A DNA stretch of 64,000 nt. Origin: Chloroflexales bacterium ZM16-3. Its GTDB lineage: Bacteria; Chloroflexota; Chloroflexia; Chloroflexales; Chloroflexaceae. Both the position numbers and the translations under genes were made by a program. Below, one piece after another: positions 28,125 through 37,329 of this stretch (position 1 is the first letter of the stretch; each line of letters opens with the position of its first letter). The stretch covers positions 45,860 through 109,859 of the forward strand of contig RYFE02000016.1 in NCBI GenBank assembly GCA_004138175.2. The letters run 5' to 3'. The notes below the pieces were generated by a model. That model ran no database searches. It saw only the letters and a program-made list of their open reading frames with translations, and had not been told where the DNA came from.

Positions 28125-28859
28125 TCACAGATCCCGCGGTACCGACTCGACGCTGGAGAAGACCGGCACCGGCAGGCCGAGCAGGAGGCCCTCAATGGTG
28201 AGCGGGCAGAGATAGGCGTAGATCTCCACGCCGTTGGCCAGGGCAAAGCGCATGGCGCGGCCAAAGGCCGGGTCGATCGCATCGTTCGGCACGAGGGCGC
28301 GGGCGCGGTGGCGCTGGATGATAAAGACCATGGCGCAGCGCTGGCCGTTGCGGGCCATAAGCGCAAACTGCTCCAGCTGGAGTCGCCCGCGCTCGGTGGG
28401 CTCATCGGGGAAGCGGGCGATGCGCTGCGTCACCAAGCCGACCGACTTGACCTCCAGGTAGCAGATGTTCAACCCCTCGCCGAGGCGGAAGTCGAAGCGG
28501 TTCTCGGCGACCGTCACATCGCGCTGCACCCTGGTGTAGCGTGCGAACTGAGGCAGGGCACCGCTTGCCAGGGCCGCTGACACCAACCGGGTTGGCATCT
28601 GCGCATCCATCGATACCAGATCATCGCCCTCGTAGATGCCCACCACCTGAAAGGCCGTCTTACGACCGATCTCATCGCGCGGGGCCAGAAGCACGCGGGC
28701 GTTGGGAACCAGCAGGCTAGTGAGCCGCCCGCGATCTGCCATATGGGCACGGACAAGCCTGCCGTTCAGCTGAGCTTCGATCAGCAGCTGGTTTGTGCGG
28801 GCGACAAAAGTAGCCTCGACCACCGGGCCGGTGGCGATCAGCGGAACCCTAATGGCCAT
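28125..28859 (-). CDS. sfsA: SfsA family protein
   Basis: 244 residues from the ATG at 28859 ([13 protein letters not shown]), the usual SfsA start; an upstream in-frame start at 28958 gives an unlikely 33-residue extension. Family hallmarks are ANRTNQ-like [21 protein letters not shown], the strand with [10 protein letters not shown], and DFRLGEG. The nuclease-like core (E-x-K in LEVKS) is retained. SfsA is linked to sugar fermentation in E. coli and is thought to bind or cut nucleic acid; its role is poorly known. The gene lies 21 bp upstream of the LuxR gene on the same strand, so they may be cotranscribed. Confidence 0.9.
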   Translation of the reverse strand: MAIRVPLIATGPVVEATFVARTNQLLIEAQLNGRLVRAHMADRGRLTSLLVPNARVLLAPRDEIGRKTAFQVVGIYEGDDLVSMDAQMPTRLVSAALASGALPQFARYTRVQRDVTVAENRFDFRLGEGLNICYLEVKSVGLVTQRIARFPDEPTERGRLQLEQFALMARNGQRCAMVFIIQRHRARALVPNDAIDPAFGRAMRFALANGVEIYAYLCPLTIEGLLLGLPVPVFSSVESVPRDL

Positions 28860-28989
28860 AGTCGTCACTAGTTGGGTATTGGGCCGCAGATATGCGGCAT
28901 AAAGGCAGGCTGTCTTCTGATTATACCATCGTGCTACGAACCGTGCCATGCGCATCATCGATACTGAACACCCCTTGGCAAGTTTTTTT

Positions 28990-29115
28990 GTTAGCGCGAA
29001 TAACTGCTGGGTTAACCTGGGAGCGCGGGCGGCTCGCCCGCAAGGATCTCGGCGGGCGAGCCGCCCGCGCTCCCAGCGCCATTAAGGACTTAAGCCAGGG
29101 CTTATTCGCGCTAAC
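28990..29115. mobile_element. 126-bp MITE with 10-bp target duplication
   Basis: Terminal inverted repeats are GTTAGCGCGAATAA (28990-29003) and its exact complement (29102-29115). An inner perfect 25-bp inverted repeat lies at 29017-29041 and 29052-29076. Outside the ends is the same decamer AAGTTTTTTT (28980-28989 and 29116-29125), as expected of a target-site duplication. It encodes no protein. It occupies the 440-bp gap between sfsA and the PhnD-like gene; the remainder of that gap (28860-28979 and 29126-29299) shows no recognisable feature apart from the ribosome site AAAGGA at its end. Confidence 0.88.
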
Positions 29116-29299
29116 AAGTTTTTTTCCATCGGCTACAGGCGTCCCCCCTGAATCTCAAGCGGCGGTTACGCTTGAGATTCATCACCGTAGATAGCCCGAA
29201 TCTAACGTTTATCGTAACGAGTATCGTTATGATGAGAGTGCCTGATAGCACAGTAGCGGGGATATCAACGTCACCCATAACTTCAGAAAGGATCGCCGC

Positions 29300-30022
29300 A
29301 TGAAAGAGCTAACACTGAAGGTGTGCCCCCACGATACGGTTCGCGACCCGGAGGGCTGGTATCGCCTTGTGCAGTATCTCACCGCCCGCCTCGACACAAA
29401 GATCCACTTCCAGATCTCGATCGACTTCACTGACTTCCACGAGGGCATGTCCAGTGCCGATGTGGTCTACGCCAGCCCAAGCGACGCGATGACCCTCATC
29501 GACACGCACGGCTTCTGCCCCCTGGTTCGCCCCAGCGAAACCTACGATGAGGCGATGCTGGTGACCAGCCCCGACGGCCCGCTGCCTAAGCTTGAGGCGA
29601 TCCACGGGGCGACGGTGGTGAGCGTCGAGGATCTGCTGCCCACAAAGCTTGCCCTCAAGGTGCTGCGCGAGCGCGGGATCACCCCGGCGAACGTGGCCAA
29701 CCGCGACTCCTGGCTCAGCGTGGTGCGCAGCGTGTGGAACGGCGAGGCTCCCTTCGGAATCCTTTACCGCGATGCCTATGAAGAGCTTTCGCCCCAGGGA
29801 CGCGAGATGATCCGCATTTTAGAGACCACCGACGTGCGCGGGGCATTCCATATCCTTGTCGCCCGGCCCGATGTCTGTGCAGATCTGTCCGATCTTACCA
29901 CGACGCTGCTGGCGATGCATTCCGACCCCGATGGCGATACGGTGCTGGCCGATCTGTCCATCCCTGGCTGGTCCCCGGTCAGCGACGATCAGATCGCGGC
30001 CCTGCGCACGATCTGCGCCTGA
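29300..30022 (+). CDS. PhnD-like substrate-binding domain protein, no signal peptide
   Basis: 240 residues with AAAGGA before the ATG. The pattern fits the phosphate/phosphonate-binding family: IDFTDFHEGMSSADVVYASPSDAMTLI-type hinge region (about 45-75), LLPTKLALKVLRERGI, and SVWNGEAPFGILYRDAYEELS. Transported-solute binding proteins of this family normally carry a signal peptide or lipobox; here the protein starts directly in the first strand, so it should stay in the cytoplasm. No permease or ATPase gene is adjacent. It may be a cytosolic ligand sensor. A strong intrinsic terminator follows it. Confidence 0.65.
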   Translation: MKELTLKVCPHDTVRDPEGWYRLVQYLTARLDTKIHFQISIDFTDFHEGMSSADVVYASPSDAMTLIDTHGFCPLVRPSETYDEAMLVTSPDGPLPKLEAIHGATVVSVEDLLPTKLALKVLRERGITPANVANRDSWLSVVRSVWNGEAPFGILYRDAYEELSPQGREMIRILETTDVRGAFHILVARPDVCADLSDLTTTLLAMHSDPDGDTVLADLSIPGWSPVSDDQIAALRTICA

Positions 30023-30051
30023 CGGGCGCGAAAAACGACGGGCGGGTTGTT

Positions 30052-30092
30052 GCAAAGGTCTGGGGCTGCGCCCCAGACCTTTGCTTTTGTTT
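30052..30092 (+). terminator. Intrinsic terminator
   Basis: A 15-bp perfect stem (30052-30066 and 30070-30084) with a TGC loop is followed by TTTTGTTT. It lies 30 bp after the PhnD-like gene's stop. Confidence 0.9.
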
Positions 30093-30171
30093 GGGGGTGG
30101 CGATGTGCGCCCCGCGCATGAACGTCTTTTGCGGTACTATAGATCGAACCCCATAGAACAGAGGAGACCCC

Positions 30172-31236
30172 ATGGAACCCACACGCGCTGTGCCGATCTT
30201 CGATGGGCATAACGATACCCTGCTGGATCTGTACCGGCCGAGTCCGGGGAAGGAGCGCACGTTTTTTAGCCAGAGCGAGTACGGCCACATCGATCTGCCC
30301 CGCGCGAGGGCCGGTGGCTTCGGCGGCGGCTTCTTCGCCGTGTTCATCCCCGCCGAGCGCGGCACATCTCCCACGGACAGGCTCCCAGATGGCGGTGCCT
30401 ACGAGGCCCCGCTGCCTGCACCCTTGGAGCTCGGCTACGCCCAGCGCATCGCCATGGGTATGGCTGGGCTACTCTTCAAGCTAGAGGCGGAGTCGCAGGG
30501 GGAGCTCAAGGTGGTGCGCAGCGCCGCCGAGATCGCCGCCTGCCTGGAGTCCGGCACCATCGCGGCTATTCTGCACTTCGAGGGTGCCGAGGCGATCGAC
30601 CCCGGGCTTGAGTCTCTGGAGGTCTTCTACCAGGCCGGCCTGCGCTCACTCGGCCCGGTCTGGAGCCGGCCAACCGCCTTCGGCCACGGGGTGCCCTTCG
30701 CCTACCCGCGATCGCCCGACACCGGCCCCGGCCTGACCGATGCCGGTAAGAACCTGGTGAAAGCCTGCAACCGCATGCGGATTATGCTCGACCTCTCGCA
30801 CATGAACGAGGCTGGCTTCTGGGACGTGGCCAGCCTCTCTGACGCGCCCCTGGTTGCCACCCACTCCAACGCCCACGCCCTGTGCCAAAGCAGCCGCAAC
30901 CTCACCGACAAGCAGCTCGACGCAATCAAGGAGTCGGACGGCATGGTCGGACTAAACTTCGCCGTGAGCTTCCTGCGCGAGGACGGCCGCAGCGACGCCG
31001 ACACGCCCCTGGCGACGATGGTGGCCCATGTACGCTACCTGGTAGATCGCCTGGGTATTGAGCGGGTCGGCCTCGGCTCGGACTTCGATGGAGCCACCAT
31101 GCCGCAGGCGGTCGGCGATGTCTCGGGGCTGCCAAAGCTGATGGACGCCCTAGCCGATCATTTCTCCGAGGCCGACCTGCGCAAGATAGCGCACGAGAAC
31201 TGGCTGCGCGTCCTGCGCAAGACATGGGGTGGCTGA
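30172..31236 (+). CDS. Membrane dipeptidase-like (peptidase M19) protein
   Basis: 354 residues, usual length. AGAGGAGA lies before the ATG. The zinc-binding H-x-D is in DGHNDTLLDL near the N-terminus. The bridging Glu is in ILHFEGAEAI. Downstream metal-ligand His residues are in LDLSHMNE and ATHSNAHAL, and GLGSDFDG is present. The family hydrolyses dipeptides, including D-amino-acid-containing ones. It has no signal peptide, so it is cytoplasmic. It converges with the FAD oxidoreductase gene across 35 bp. Confidence 0.93.
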   Translation: MEPTRAVPIFDGHNDTLLDLYRPSPGKERTFFSQSEYGHIDLPRARAGGFGGGFFAVFIPAERGTSPTDRLPDGGAYEAPLPAPLELGYAQRIAMGMAGLLFKLEAESQGELKVVRSAAEIAACLESGTIAAILHFEGAEAIDPGLESLEVFYQAGLRSLGPVWSRPTAFGHGVPFAYPRSPDTGPGLTDAGKNLVKACNRMRIMLDLSHMNEAGFWDVASLSDAPLVATHSNAHALCQSSRNLTDKQLDAIKESDGMVGLNFAVSFLREDGRSDADTPLATMVAHVRYLVDRLGIERVGLGSDFDGATMPQAVGDVSGLPKLMDALADHFSEADLRKIAHENWLRVLRKTWGG

Positions 31237-31271
31237 GGCAAGTTCCAGGGTGCCCCGTTTGCGCAGCGAGG

Positions 31272-32690
31272 CTACCCACGCGGCGCCTGGCCGGTCAGGC
31301 GGGTGAAGAGCTGGTAGCCGATCCAGCGGAACGGCTCGGGCGGGATAGCCCCATAGCCACCCTGGTAGAAAGGCAGCCCGCGCCAGCGGCTGTCATCGCC
31401 CGCGTACAGGTCGGCGATGAACTCGCCGGCCAGGTTGGCTAGGGTGACGCCGTGGCCCGAGTAGCCCAGGGCATAGTAGATGTTGCGGTCTTCCCCGGTG
31501 CAGCCCCAGAGCGGCCGCCGGTCCAGTGTGACGCCAAGGACGCCGCTCCAGCGGTGGGAGATCGGCAGGGCGGACGCATCGGGGAAGTAGGTGTCCATGG
31601 TCTGCGCGATGGCCACCTGGGCGCGGCGAGCCTGCCCTGCCGCAGCGGGCAGCGTGGTGCGATTATTAAAGCAGTAGGCGTAGGACTGGTTGCTGCCGCC
31701 GCCGAAGACGATCCGACCGTCGTCGGTCAGCGAGCCGTAGGCGATGCGGTCAAGATCGTCGGAGAAGCCGGCGTAGCGACGCCAGCCCATAGCGTGCTGC
31801 TGATCCCGCGTCAGCGGTGCCGTGGCGAACACGCTCGAATGAAGCGGGAACAGCGCGTCGCGGAAGAAGCCCAGCTTGCTCGTGTAGCCGTTGGTCGCCA
31901 GCACGACGGCGCGGGCACGCACCTCGCCCTGCGGCGTGGTGAGGCGAATTGTGCGCCCAGGCTCGACGCGCAGCACCGGCGTCTGCTCGTAGATGCGCAC
32001 CCCGCGCTGCTCCAGCACTGGCCGCATGCCCCGCACGAGCTGCGCCCCGTTAATCTGCCCCGTGTCCGGCTCCAGGCTGGCGCCGCACGCGCCCCGCGCG
32101 GCGAACTGTGCGGCCAGCTCCTCTCGCCCGAGGAAGCCCACCGGGATGCCGAGGCTGTTGAGGTACTCGGCCTCGGCGTGGGCGGCCTCGGCGCGGGCAT
32201 TGCTGGTGTAGATCGTCAGGGTGCCGTCGTGACGATGGGCGACGGGCAGGTTGTGGCGCGCGATCAGGGCGCGCATAGCCGCCAGTCCCTCGCTCGTGAG
32301 CGTGTAGATACGGCGGGTTAGCTCGGGGTCGCTGTGGTCGATGCCGTTGACCCAGTTGAGGGCCAGCCCCCCGTTGCGCCCGCTGGCGCCGTTGGCCAGG
32401 GAGGCGGCCTCCAGCAGCACAACCTTGCGCTCGGGGGTGCGCTCGCCCACATAGTAGGCCGTGCTGACGCCGGTGAAGCCGCCGCCGATGATCGCAAGAT
32501 CGGCGTTGATCACCCCCTCAAGCGGGGGGCTCGGCGTGTACGGGCCTACCAGGTCGGCCCAGACTGAGGGGTTGGCATCGATCTCTAATCGCTCGGGCAG
32601 GACCCGGCCCAGAATCGGCCAGGTTCGGGAGGTCAGTGCGGCACCGCCTTGTAGGAGGCTGAAGGTAAGGCTTTGCTTTGGATTGGCCAT
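31272..32690 (-). CDS. FAD-dependent amine/amino-acid oxidoreductase (DAO family)
   Basis: 472 residues from the ATG at 32690 ([10 protein letters not shown]). A longer frame to 32816 exists, but its first 42 codons read through a MITE. The dinucleotide-binding motif is [15 protein letters not shown], and VVLLEA ends the second strand. [11 protein letters not shown] lies where DAO-family oxidases hold the flavin, and a C-terminal [15 protein letters not shown] motif completes the FAD site. It resembles gamma-glutamylputrescine oxidase-like enzymes that oxidise a C-N bond; the substrate is unknown. Confidence 0.85.
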   Translation of the reverse strand: MANPKQSLTFSLLQGGAALTSRTWPILGRVLPERLEIDANPSVWADLVGPYTPSPPLEGVINADLAIIGGGFTGVSTAYYVGERTPERKVVLLEAASLANGASGRNGGLALNWVNGIDHSDPELTRRIYTLTSEGLAAMRALIARHNLPVAHRHDGTLTIYTSNARAEAAHAEAEYLNSLGIPVGFLGREELAAQFAARGACGASLEPDTGQINGAQLVRGMRPVLEQRGVRIYEQTPVLRVEPGRTIRLTTPQGEVRARAVVLATNGYTSKLGFFRDALFPLHSSVFATAPLTRDQQHAMGWRRYAGFSDDLDRIAYGSLTDDGRIVFGGGSNQSYAYCFNNRTTLPAAAGQARRAQVAIAQTMDTYFPDASALPISHRWSGVLGVTLDRRPLWGCTGEDRNIYYALGYSGHGVTLANLAGEFIADLYAGDDSRWRGLPFYQGGYGAIPPEPFRWIGYQLFTRLTGQAPRG

Positions 32691-32720
32691 TAGAGATGGT
32701 CTTTCGGCTATTGATGATTC

Positions 32721-32843
32721 GCAATACCGCAGAAGGAACCCTGTCACCCATGTCACGCTGAGCGCAGCGAAGAATCCCGGCCGGGATTCTTCGCTGCGCT
32801 CAGAATGACAGAACACTTCACAGGGTTCCTTCTGCGGTATTGC
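32721..32843. mobile_element. MITE, 123-bp copy
   Basis: Termini GCAATACCGCAGAAG and exact complement pair over 24 bp at each end (from 32721 and to 32843). The core carries GAGCGCAGCGAAGAATCCC and its complement. Flanks GATGATTC (32713-32720) and GATGATCC (32844-32851) match at 7 of 8 positions, consistent with an 8-bp target duplication. It separates the FAD oxidoreductase gene from the ABC gene. Confidence 0.85.
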
Positions 32844-32858
32844 GATGATCCCTTATCC

Positions 32859-34763
32859 TCACGCTGGCAGCGGCGCGGCCTCGCCGCCCGCCGCCGGCTC
32901 CTCCTCGCGGCGGAACTGGCTCATGTACAGGTCGTAGTAAGCCCCGTGCATCGCCAGTAGCTCGGGGTGGGTGCCGCGCTCGACGATCTGGCCGTCCCGC
33001 ACCATCAGCACCTGGTCGGCGTTACGGATAGTGCTCAGGCGGTGGGCGATCACAAAGCTGGTGCGGCCCTCTAGCAACTGGTCGAATGCCCGCTGGATCA
33101 GCCGCTCCGTGCGCGTGTCCACGCTAGAGGTCGCCTCGTCGAGGATCAGGATGCGCGGGCTGGCCAGGGCCGCCCTGGCGATCGCGATCAGCTGGCGCTG
33201 GCCCTGGCTCAGGCCGCCGCCCCGCTCTCCCAGCACCGTCTGGAAGCCCTGGGGCAGCCGCTCGATGAAGCTGTCGGCAGAGGCCAGCTTGGCCGCCGCG
33301 ATCACCTCCTCGTCGGTCGCGCCCAGCCGGCCATAGCGAATATTATTCATCACCGTGTCCGAGAACAGAAACGAGTCCTGGAGCACGATGCCGATCTGCG
33401 AGCGCAGGCTGGCCGCCGTCACCTCGCGCACGTCCGCGCCGTCCACCAGCACCCGCCCGCCCGACACATCGTAGAAGCGCGGGATGAGGTTGATGATCGT
33501 CGTCTTGCCGGCCCCGGTCGGCCCGACGATCGCCACCGTCTGGCCGGGCTCGGCGGTGAAGCTGACCCCGTGCAGCACCGGCTCGCCCTGCTTGTACTCG
33601 GCGGTCACATCCTCAAAGACCACCCGGCCCTGGATCTGGGGCAGATCGCGGGCGTCTGGCCGGTCAAGCAGCTCAGGCTTCACATCGAGCAGCCCAAAGA
33701 TGCGCTCGCCGCCGGCGATCGCGCTCTGGATGTTCGTCCAGAGCGTGGCGATTTGCTGGATAGGCTGGTTGAAGCGCTGCACGAACTGGATAAAGACAAA
33801 GATCGTGCCCAGCGAGATCACGGCGGTGCCGAGCAGGGGCTGGTTGCGCAGCGCGCTGATCGCGCCGACGACCACGACAATCGCGATCGCCACATAGCCC
33901 AGCGCCTCTAGCACCGGGTTCAGCGCGCTGGTAAAGCTGGCCGCGCGCACGTTGGCGTCGCGGTTTGCCGCGTTGGTGCGCCGGAACTGGTCGATGCTCT
34001 CCTGCTCGCGGTTGAAGGCCTGCACCTCGCGCACCCCGGCGATGCTCTCCTGCAGGCCGGCGTTCACGCTGCCCATCTGCTGGCGGGTCTCGCGGAATGC
34101 CTTGCGGGCCTGGTTGGAGAAGTAGATCGTGGCCCATGCCATCAGCGGCACCACGGTCAGGCTGATCAGGGCGTAGGGCACATTGGCCGCCAGCATGGCC
34201 GCCATGGTCAGCACGATCTGGAGCACGCCGCTGACCACGCTGAGCAGGGCGAAGCCGAGCACCTGCTGGATGGTGTCGGTGTCGCTGGTGATCCGGCTCA
34301 TCACATTGCCGGCCTCATTGCGGGCGTAGTAGCCCAGCGAGAGCCGGTGGATCTGGTCGAAGGTGTCCTCGCGGATGCCGCGCAGGGCGTGCTGTCCGGC
34401 CCAGTTCATGCTGTAGAAGGCCAGCCCTTGTAGGAACGAGCCGCCTACAAAGAGGACGATCAGCAGGCCGACAAGCCCGCCGAGGCCGCCCATCAGGGCC
34501 GCCGTGTCGGCACCGGGCTGGAGCGTCGAGTACCAGCAGGCCGAGTCGCGCGGCAGCAGGTAGCAGTCCACCGCCTGGCCGATCAGCACCGGCGCGGCCA
34601 CCTGCATCACCGTGGCCACGATGATCAGCGTCACCGTGAGCGCCACGGCGTACCAGAAGGGCCGGAAGTAGTGCCAGAAGCGGGCCAGGGTGGCGAGGGT
34701 GTTCTTTGGCTTCTGGGTCTCCGTGTTGAGCATGCGGCCGGGGCCGCCGTGTCCCATCATCAT
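32859..34763 (-). CDS. ABC exporter half-transporter, consensus-site subunit
   Basis: 634 residues. A six-helix transmembrane domain (about 35-340) is fused to an ATPase domain. Walker A is VGPTGAGKTT, the signature is LSQGQ (non-canonical), and Walker B plus catalytic Glu is ILILDEATSS (Glu about 543), followed by the H-loop AHRLST. It follows a second half-transporter on the same strand. Together they match heterodimeric multidrug-type exporters: this subunit has the intact catalytic Glu but a degenerate signature. The start is uncertain by a few codons because several ATGs run together (MMMGHGG). Confidence 0.9.
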   Translation of the reverse strand: MMMGHGGPGRMLNTETQKPKNTLATLARFWHYFRPFWYAVALTVTLIIVATVMQVAAPVLIGQAVDCYLLPRDSACWYSTLQPGADTAALMGGLGGLVGLLIVLFVGGSFLQGLAFYSMNWAGQHALRGIREDTFDQIHRLSLGYYARNEAGNVMSRITSDTDTIQQVLGFALLSVVSGVLQIVLTMAAMLAANVPYALISLTVVPLMAWATIYFSNQARKAFRETRQQMGSVNAGLQESIAGVREVQAFNREQESIDQFRRTNAANRDANVRAASFTSALNPVLEALGYVAIAIVVVVGAISALRNQPLLGTAVISLGTIFVFIQFVQRFNQPIQQIATLWTNIQSAIAGGERIFGLLDVKPELLDRPDARDLPQIQGRVVFEDVTAEYKQGEPVLHGVSFTAEPGQTVAIVGPTGAGKTTIINLIPRFYDVSGGRVLVDGADVREVTAASLRSQIGIVLQDSFLFSDTVMNNIRYGRLGATDEEVIAAAKLASADSFIERLPQGFQTVLGERGGGLSQGQRQLIAIARAALASPRILILDEATSSVDTRTERLIQRAFDQLLEGRTSFVIAHRLSTIRNADQVLMVRDGQIVERGTHPELLAMHGAYYDLYMSQFRREEEPAAGGEAAPLPA

Positions 34764-34818
34764 AGGGCTGTCTCCTATCCCTCGGTGAGGGATGGGGCGG
34801 CTGCGCCGCCCCTGTATT

Positions 34819-34869
34819 TTTTAACTTGCTGCGGTTTGCGGCGAAGCCGCAAACCGCAGCAAGTTAAAA
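34819..34869. repeat. Perfect 24-bp hairpin with GAA loop between the ABC genes
   Basis: Arms 34819-34842 and 34846-34869 are exact complements around GAA. It lies in the 131-bp gap inside the exporter operon, so it probably stabilises or attenuates the message; no T-run follows in the direction of transcription. Confidence 0.9.
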
Positions 34870-34894
34870 GGTTCTTGGGGTGGCACTCCACCAA

Positions 34895-36712
34895 CTACAT
34901 GGCCGCCGTCGGCTCGGCGTCGCCGAGCAGCTGCGAGCTGTAGATCTCGGCGTAGATCGGGCTGTCCTCCATCAGATCCTCGTGCTTGCCGCTGGCGACC
35001 ACCTGGCCCTTGTCGAGCACCAGGATCTGGTCGGCGTTGAGCACGGTGCTGATGCGCTGGGCGATCACGAAGCTGGTGCGCCCGCGCATGAGCTGGTCGA
35101 GGGCCTGCTGGATATGATGCTCGGTCTGCAGGTCCACGCTGCTGGTGCTGTCGTCGAGGATGAGCAGGCGCGGGCTGAGCAGCAGGGCGCGAGCGATCGC
35201 CACGCGCTGCTTCTGGCCGCCCGAGAGCGTGGTGCCGCGCTCGCCGACCTTCGTGTTATAGCCGTCGGGGAAGCCCATGATAAACTCGTGGGCCGAGGCG
35301 GCCTGCGCCGCCGCGATCACCTCGTCGTCGCTGGCGTCCGAGCGGCCGAAGGCGATGTTGTCGCGGATGCTGCCGCTGAACAGGTTCGTCTCCTGGAGCA
35401 CGATCCCGATCTGCGAGCGCAGGCTGTCGATCGTCACGTCGCGCACGTCGTGGCCGTCGATCAGGATGGCCCCCTCGGCCGCGTCGTAGAAGCGCGGCAG
35501 CAGGTTGATGATCGTGGTCTTGCCGCTGCCGGTGGCCCCCAGCAGGGCGACCGTCTGCCCCGGCTCGGCCACAAAGCTGACATCCTTGAGCACCGGGTCG
35601 CTGCTGCCGAAGTAGCGGAAGGTGACGTTGCGGAACTCGACGTGGCCTGAGATCTGCGGCAGCTCGGAGGCGCCGGGCTTGTCGGCGATCTCGCTCTTCG
35701 CGTCCAGCACCTCGAAGATCCGCCCGGCCGAGGCGGCGGCCTGGGCCATCAGCGCGACGATCATGCCCAGCTGACCCATCGGGAAGAAAACGTAGACCAG
35801 GTAGAGGCTGAACTTCTGGTACTCGCCCAGGTTGAGCGTGCCGCCCAGGATCTGCGCCCCGCCGAAGTAGAGGATGGCCGCCTGGCCGATCTGGGCCACC
35901 AGGAAGATCACCGGGAAGAGGAAGGAGAAGATCCGGTTGACCCGCAGCTGCTGCTCCATCAGATCGGTGGCCGCCACATCGAAGCGATTGACCTCGTGGG
36001 GCTCGCGGGTGAATGCCTTGACCACCTTGATCCCGGCCAGGTTCTCCTGAAGGATGGTGTTCAGCACCGAGAGCTTGGCCTGGATGATCATAAACAGCGG
36101 CTGCGTCACCTTGCCGAAGCCCATAAAGAGCACCATGGCGATCGGCAGCAGCGGCAGCACCACCAGGGTCAGCGACCAGTTGGTGAGCGCCAGCACCACC
36201 AGGGCACCGATCAGCAGCAGAAAGGACTGGGCGGCCAGCACCAGGCCCTGGGCCACGAAGATGCGCAGCCGCTCGACATCGTCGGTGGCCCGGATCATGA
36301 GCTGCCCGGTCTGGTTCTGGTCGTAGTAGCTGAAGGAGAGCCGCTGCACGCGGGCGAAGATCGCGTTACGCAGATCGAAGGCCACGTCCTGCGAGGTCTT
36401 CTGCGACATAAATGCCTGGGCGAAGGAGAAGACCCCGCGCATGACCGCGAAGAGGACGATCAGCAGGGACGCGTTGATCACCAGCGACACGCCGGTGTCT
36501 GGGCTCGCGCCGGGGACAACCCCGGCGGTGACGGCGTCGATCATGTTCTGCACCAGCTGCGGCACGGCGAGCTGGGCGGCGGTGGCCACGGCCAGGGCCC
36601 CGTAGGTGATGGCGACGCTGCGGCGGTGGTTGCCAAGGTAGCCGATGGCGCGGCCGAGGGCACCGCGCGGCGCGCCGGGCTGGCCCTGTCCCCGGCGCAT
36701 GCCGGGGTTCAT
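34895..36712 (-). CDS. ABC exporter half-transporter, degenerate-site subunit
   Basis: 605 residues from the ATG at 36712 (MNPGMRRGQGQ); the frame stays open further upstream but only across the marR gene. Six transmembrane helices (about 40-320), then an ATPase with Walker A LGATGSGKTT, canonical signature LSGGQ and Walker B LLILDDSTSSVD. The residue after Walker B Asp 520 is Asp 521, not the catalytic Glu. With the neighbour's intact Glu and altered signature this is the reciprocal pattern of heterodimeric exporters such as TM287/288 and BmrCD. The gene lies 67 bp downstream of marR in the same operon. Confidence 0.92.
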   Translation of the reverse strand: MNPGMRRGQGQPGAPRGALGRAIGYLGNHRRSVAITYGALAVATAAQLAVPQLVQNMIDAVTAGVVPGASPDTGVSLVINASLLIVLFAVMRGVFSFAQAFMSQKTSQDVAFDLRNAIFARVQRLSFSYYDQNQTGQLMIRATDDVERLRIFVAQGLVLAAQSFLLLIGALVVLALTNWSLTLVVLPLLPIAMVLFMGFGKVTQPLFMIIQAKLSVLNTILQENLAGIKVVKAFTREPHEVNRFDVAATDLMEQQLRVNRIFSFLFPVIFLVAQIGQAAILYFGGAQILGGTLNLGEYQKFSLYLVYVFFPMGQLGMIVALMAQAAASAGRIFEVLDAKSEIADKPGASELPQISGHVEFRNVTFRYFGSSDPVLKDVSFVAEPGQTVALLGATGSGKTTIINLLPRFYDAAEGAILIDGHDVRDVTIDSLRSQIGIVLQETNLFSGSIRDNIAFGRSDASDDEVIAAAQAASAHEFIMGFPDGYNTKVGERGTTLSGGQKQRVAIARALLLSPRLLILDDSTSSVDLQTEHHIQQALDQLMRGRTSFVIAQRISTVLNADQILVLDKGQVVASGKHEDLMEDSPIYAEIYSSQLLGDAEPTAAM

Positions 36713-36779
36713 CTGTGCTTGCAAGGGGTTCCTCCCTATTCCTGGTGAAGGGGAGGGCGAGGGAGAGCAGAGCCCTCCC

Positions 36780-37262
36780 TCAAACCCTCCCTCGGTTCTC
36801 CGGACAGACTGCGTTGGTATCAGGCGAGCCGCCGCTGGCGAAGCTGACGGCGCGGTCAAGCAGATCGAGGAAGAGGCGCTGCTCGTCTTCGGAGAGGCCA
36901 GCGAGCAACTTCTCCATGGCCTGGAGCTGCTCGTGGTAGAGCTGCTGGTGCAGATCGCGCCCGGCGTCGGTGAGCGAGAGCAGGACCACCCGGCTGTCAT
37001 CGGCGTGGTGACGCCGCTCGATCATTCCGATCGCCACCATGCGTCGGGTAAGCGCCGTCACCGAGGGCGGGGTGAGCTGGAGCCGGTCGGCGATCTCCTT
37101 CATGGGCAGCTCGTGGTCGGGCGCGAGCATGCGCAGCAGGCGCATGTGCGAGTGCGAGAGGCCCATCCCGCCGAGCCGCTCTAGGGCCGGGCCGGCGCGC
37201 TGGTGGCGCATGCGCTCCAGCAGATAGAGGAAGCGCTGTGCGTTTGGGGTGGTGAATGGCAT
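36780..37262 (-). CDS. MarR-family transcriptional regulator
   Basis: 160 residues. The winged helix-turn-helix is LPMKEIADRLQLTPPSVTALTRRMVAIGMIERR (about 52-84), then the wing DDSRVVLLSLTDAGRDL and a long C-terminal dimerisation helix. It is first gene of the operon marR-ABC-ABC. A palindrome (37268-37284) immediately upstream of its ATG is the likely autorepression site, and a drug or metabolite exported by the ABC pair is the likely inducer; this is inferred from the usual logic of such operons. Confidence 0.9.
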   Translation of the reverse strand: MPFTTPNAQRFLYLLERMRHQRAGPALERLGGMGLSHSHMRLLRMLAPDHELPMKEIADRLQLTPPSVTALTRRMVAIGMIERRHHADDSRVVLLSLTDAGRDLHQQLYHEQLQAMEKLLAGLSEDEQRLFLDLLDRAVSFASGGSPDTNAVCPENRGRV

Positions 37263-37267
37263 ATCTG

Positions 37268-37284
37268 TTAGTTTAGCTAACTAA
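37268..37284. promoter_or_regulatory. Candidate MarR operator
   Basis: TTAGTTTAGCTAACTAA is near-palindromic around TAGCTA and begins 6 bases upstream of the marR start codon. AT-rich 15-17-bp palindromes in this position are typical MarR binding sites. Confidence 0.5.
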
Positions 37285-37329
37285 TTCTCTCTATAGAATG
37301 GTACCACAGGCGGATATTCCGTCAAGGCA

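Noticed and set aside
25281..28580. A 1099-codon open frame on the plus strand opposite the LuxR gene and sfsA.
   Set aside because: Long antisense frames are expected in GC-rich codon-biased DNA; its product is Gly/Gln/Arg-rich low-complexity sequence with no domain, while the minus strand encodes full domains.
36713..37000. 96-residue N-terminal extension of the second ABC subunit.
   Set aside because: It is antisense-free but overlaps the marR coding sequence in another frame and is Ser/Pro-rich out-of-frame sequence; ATG 36712 gives a normal-length transporter.
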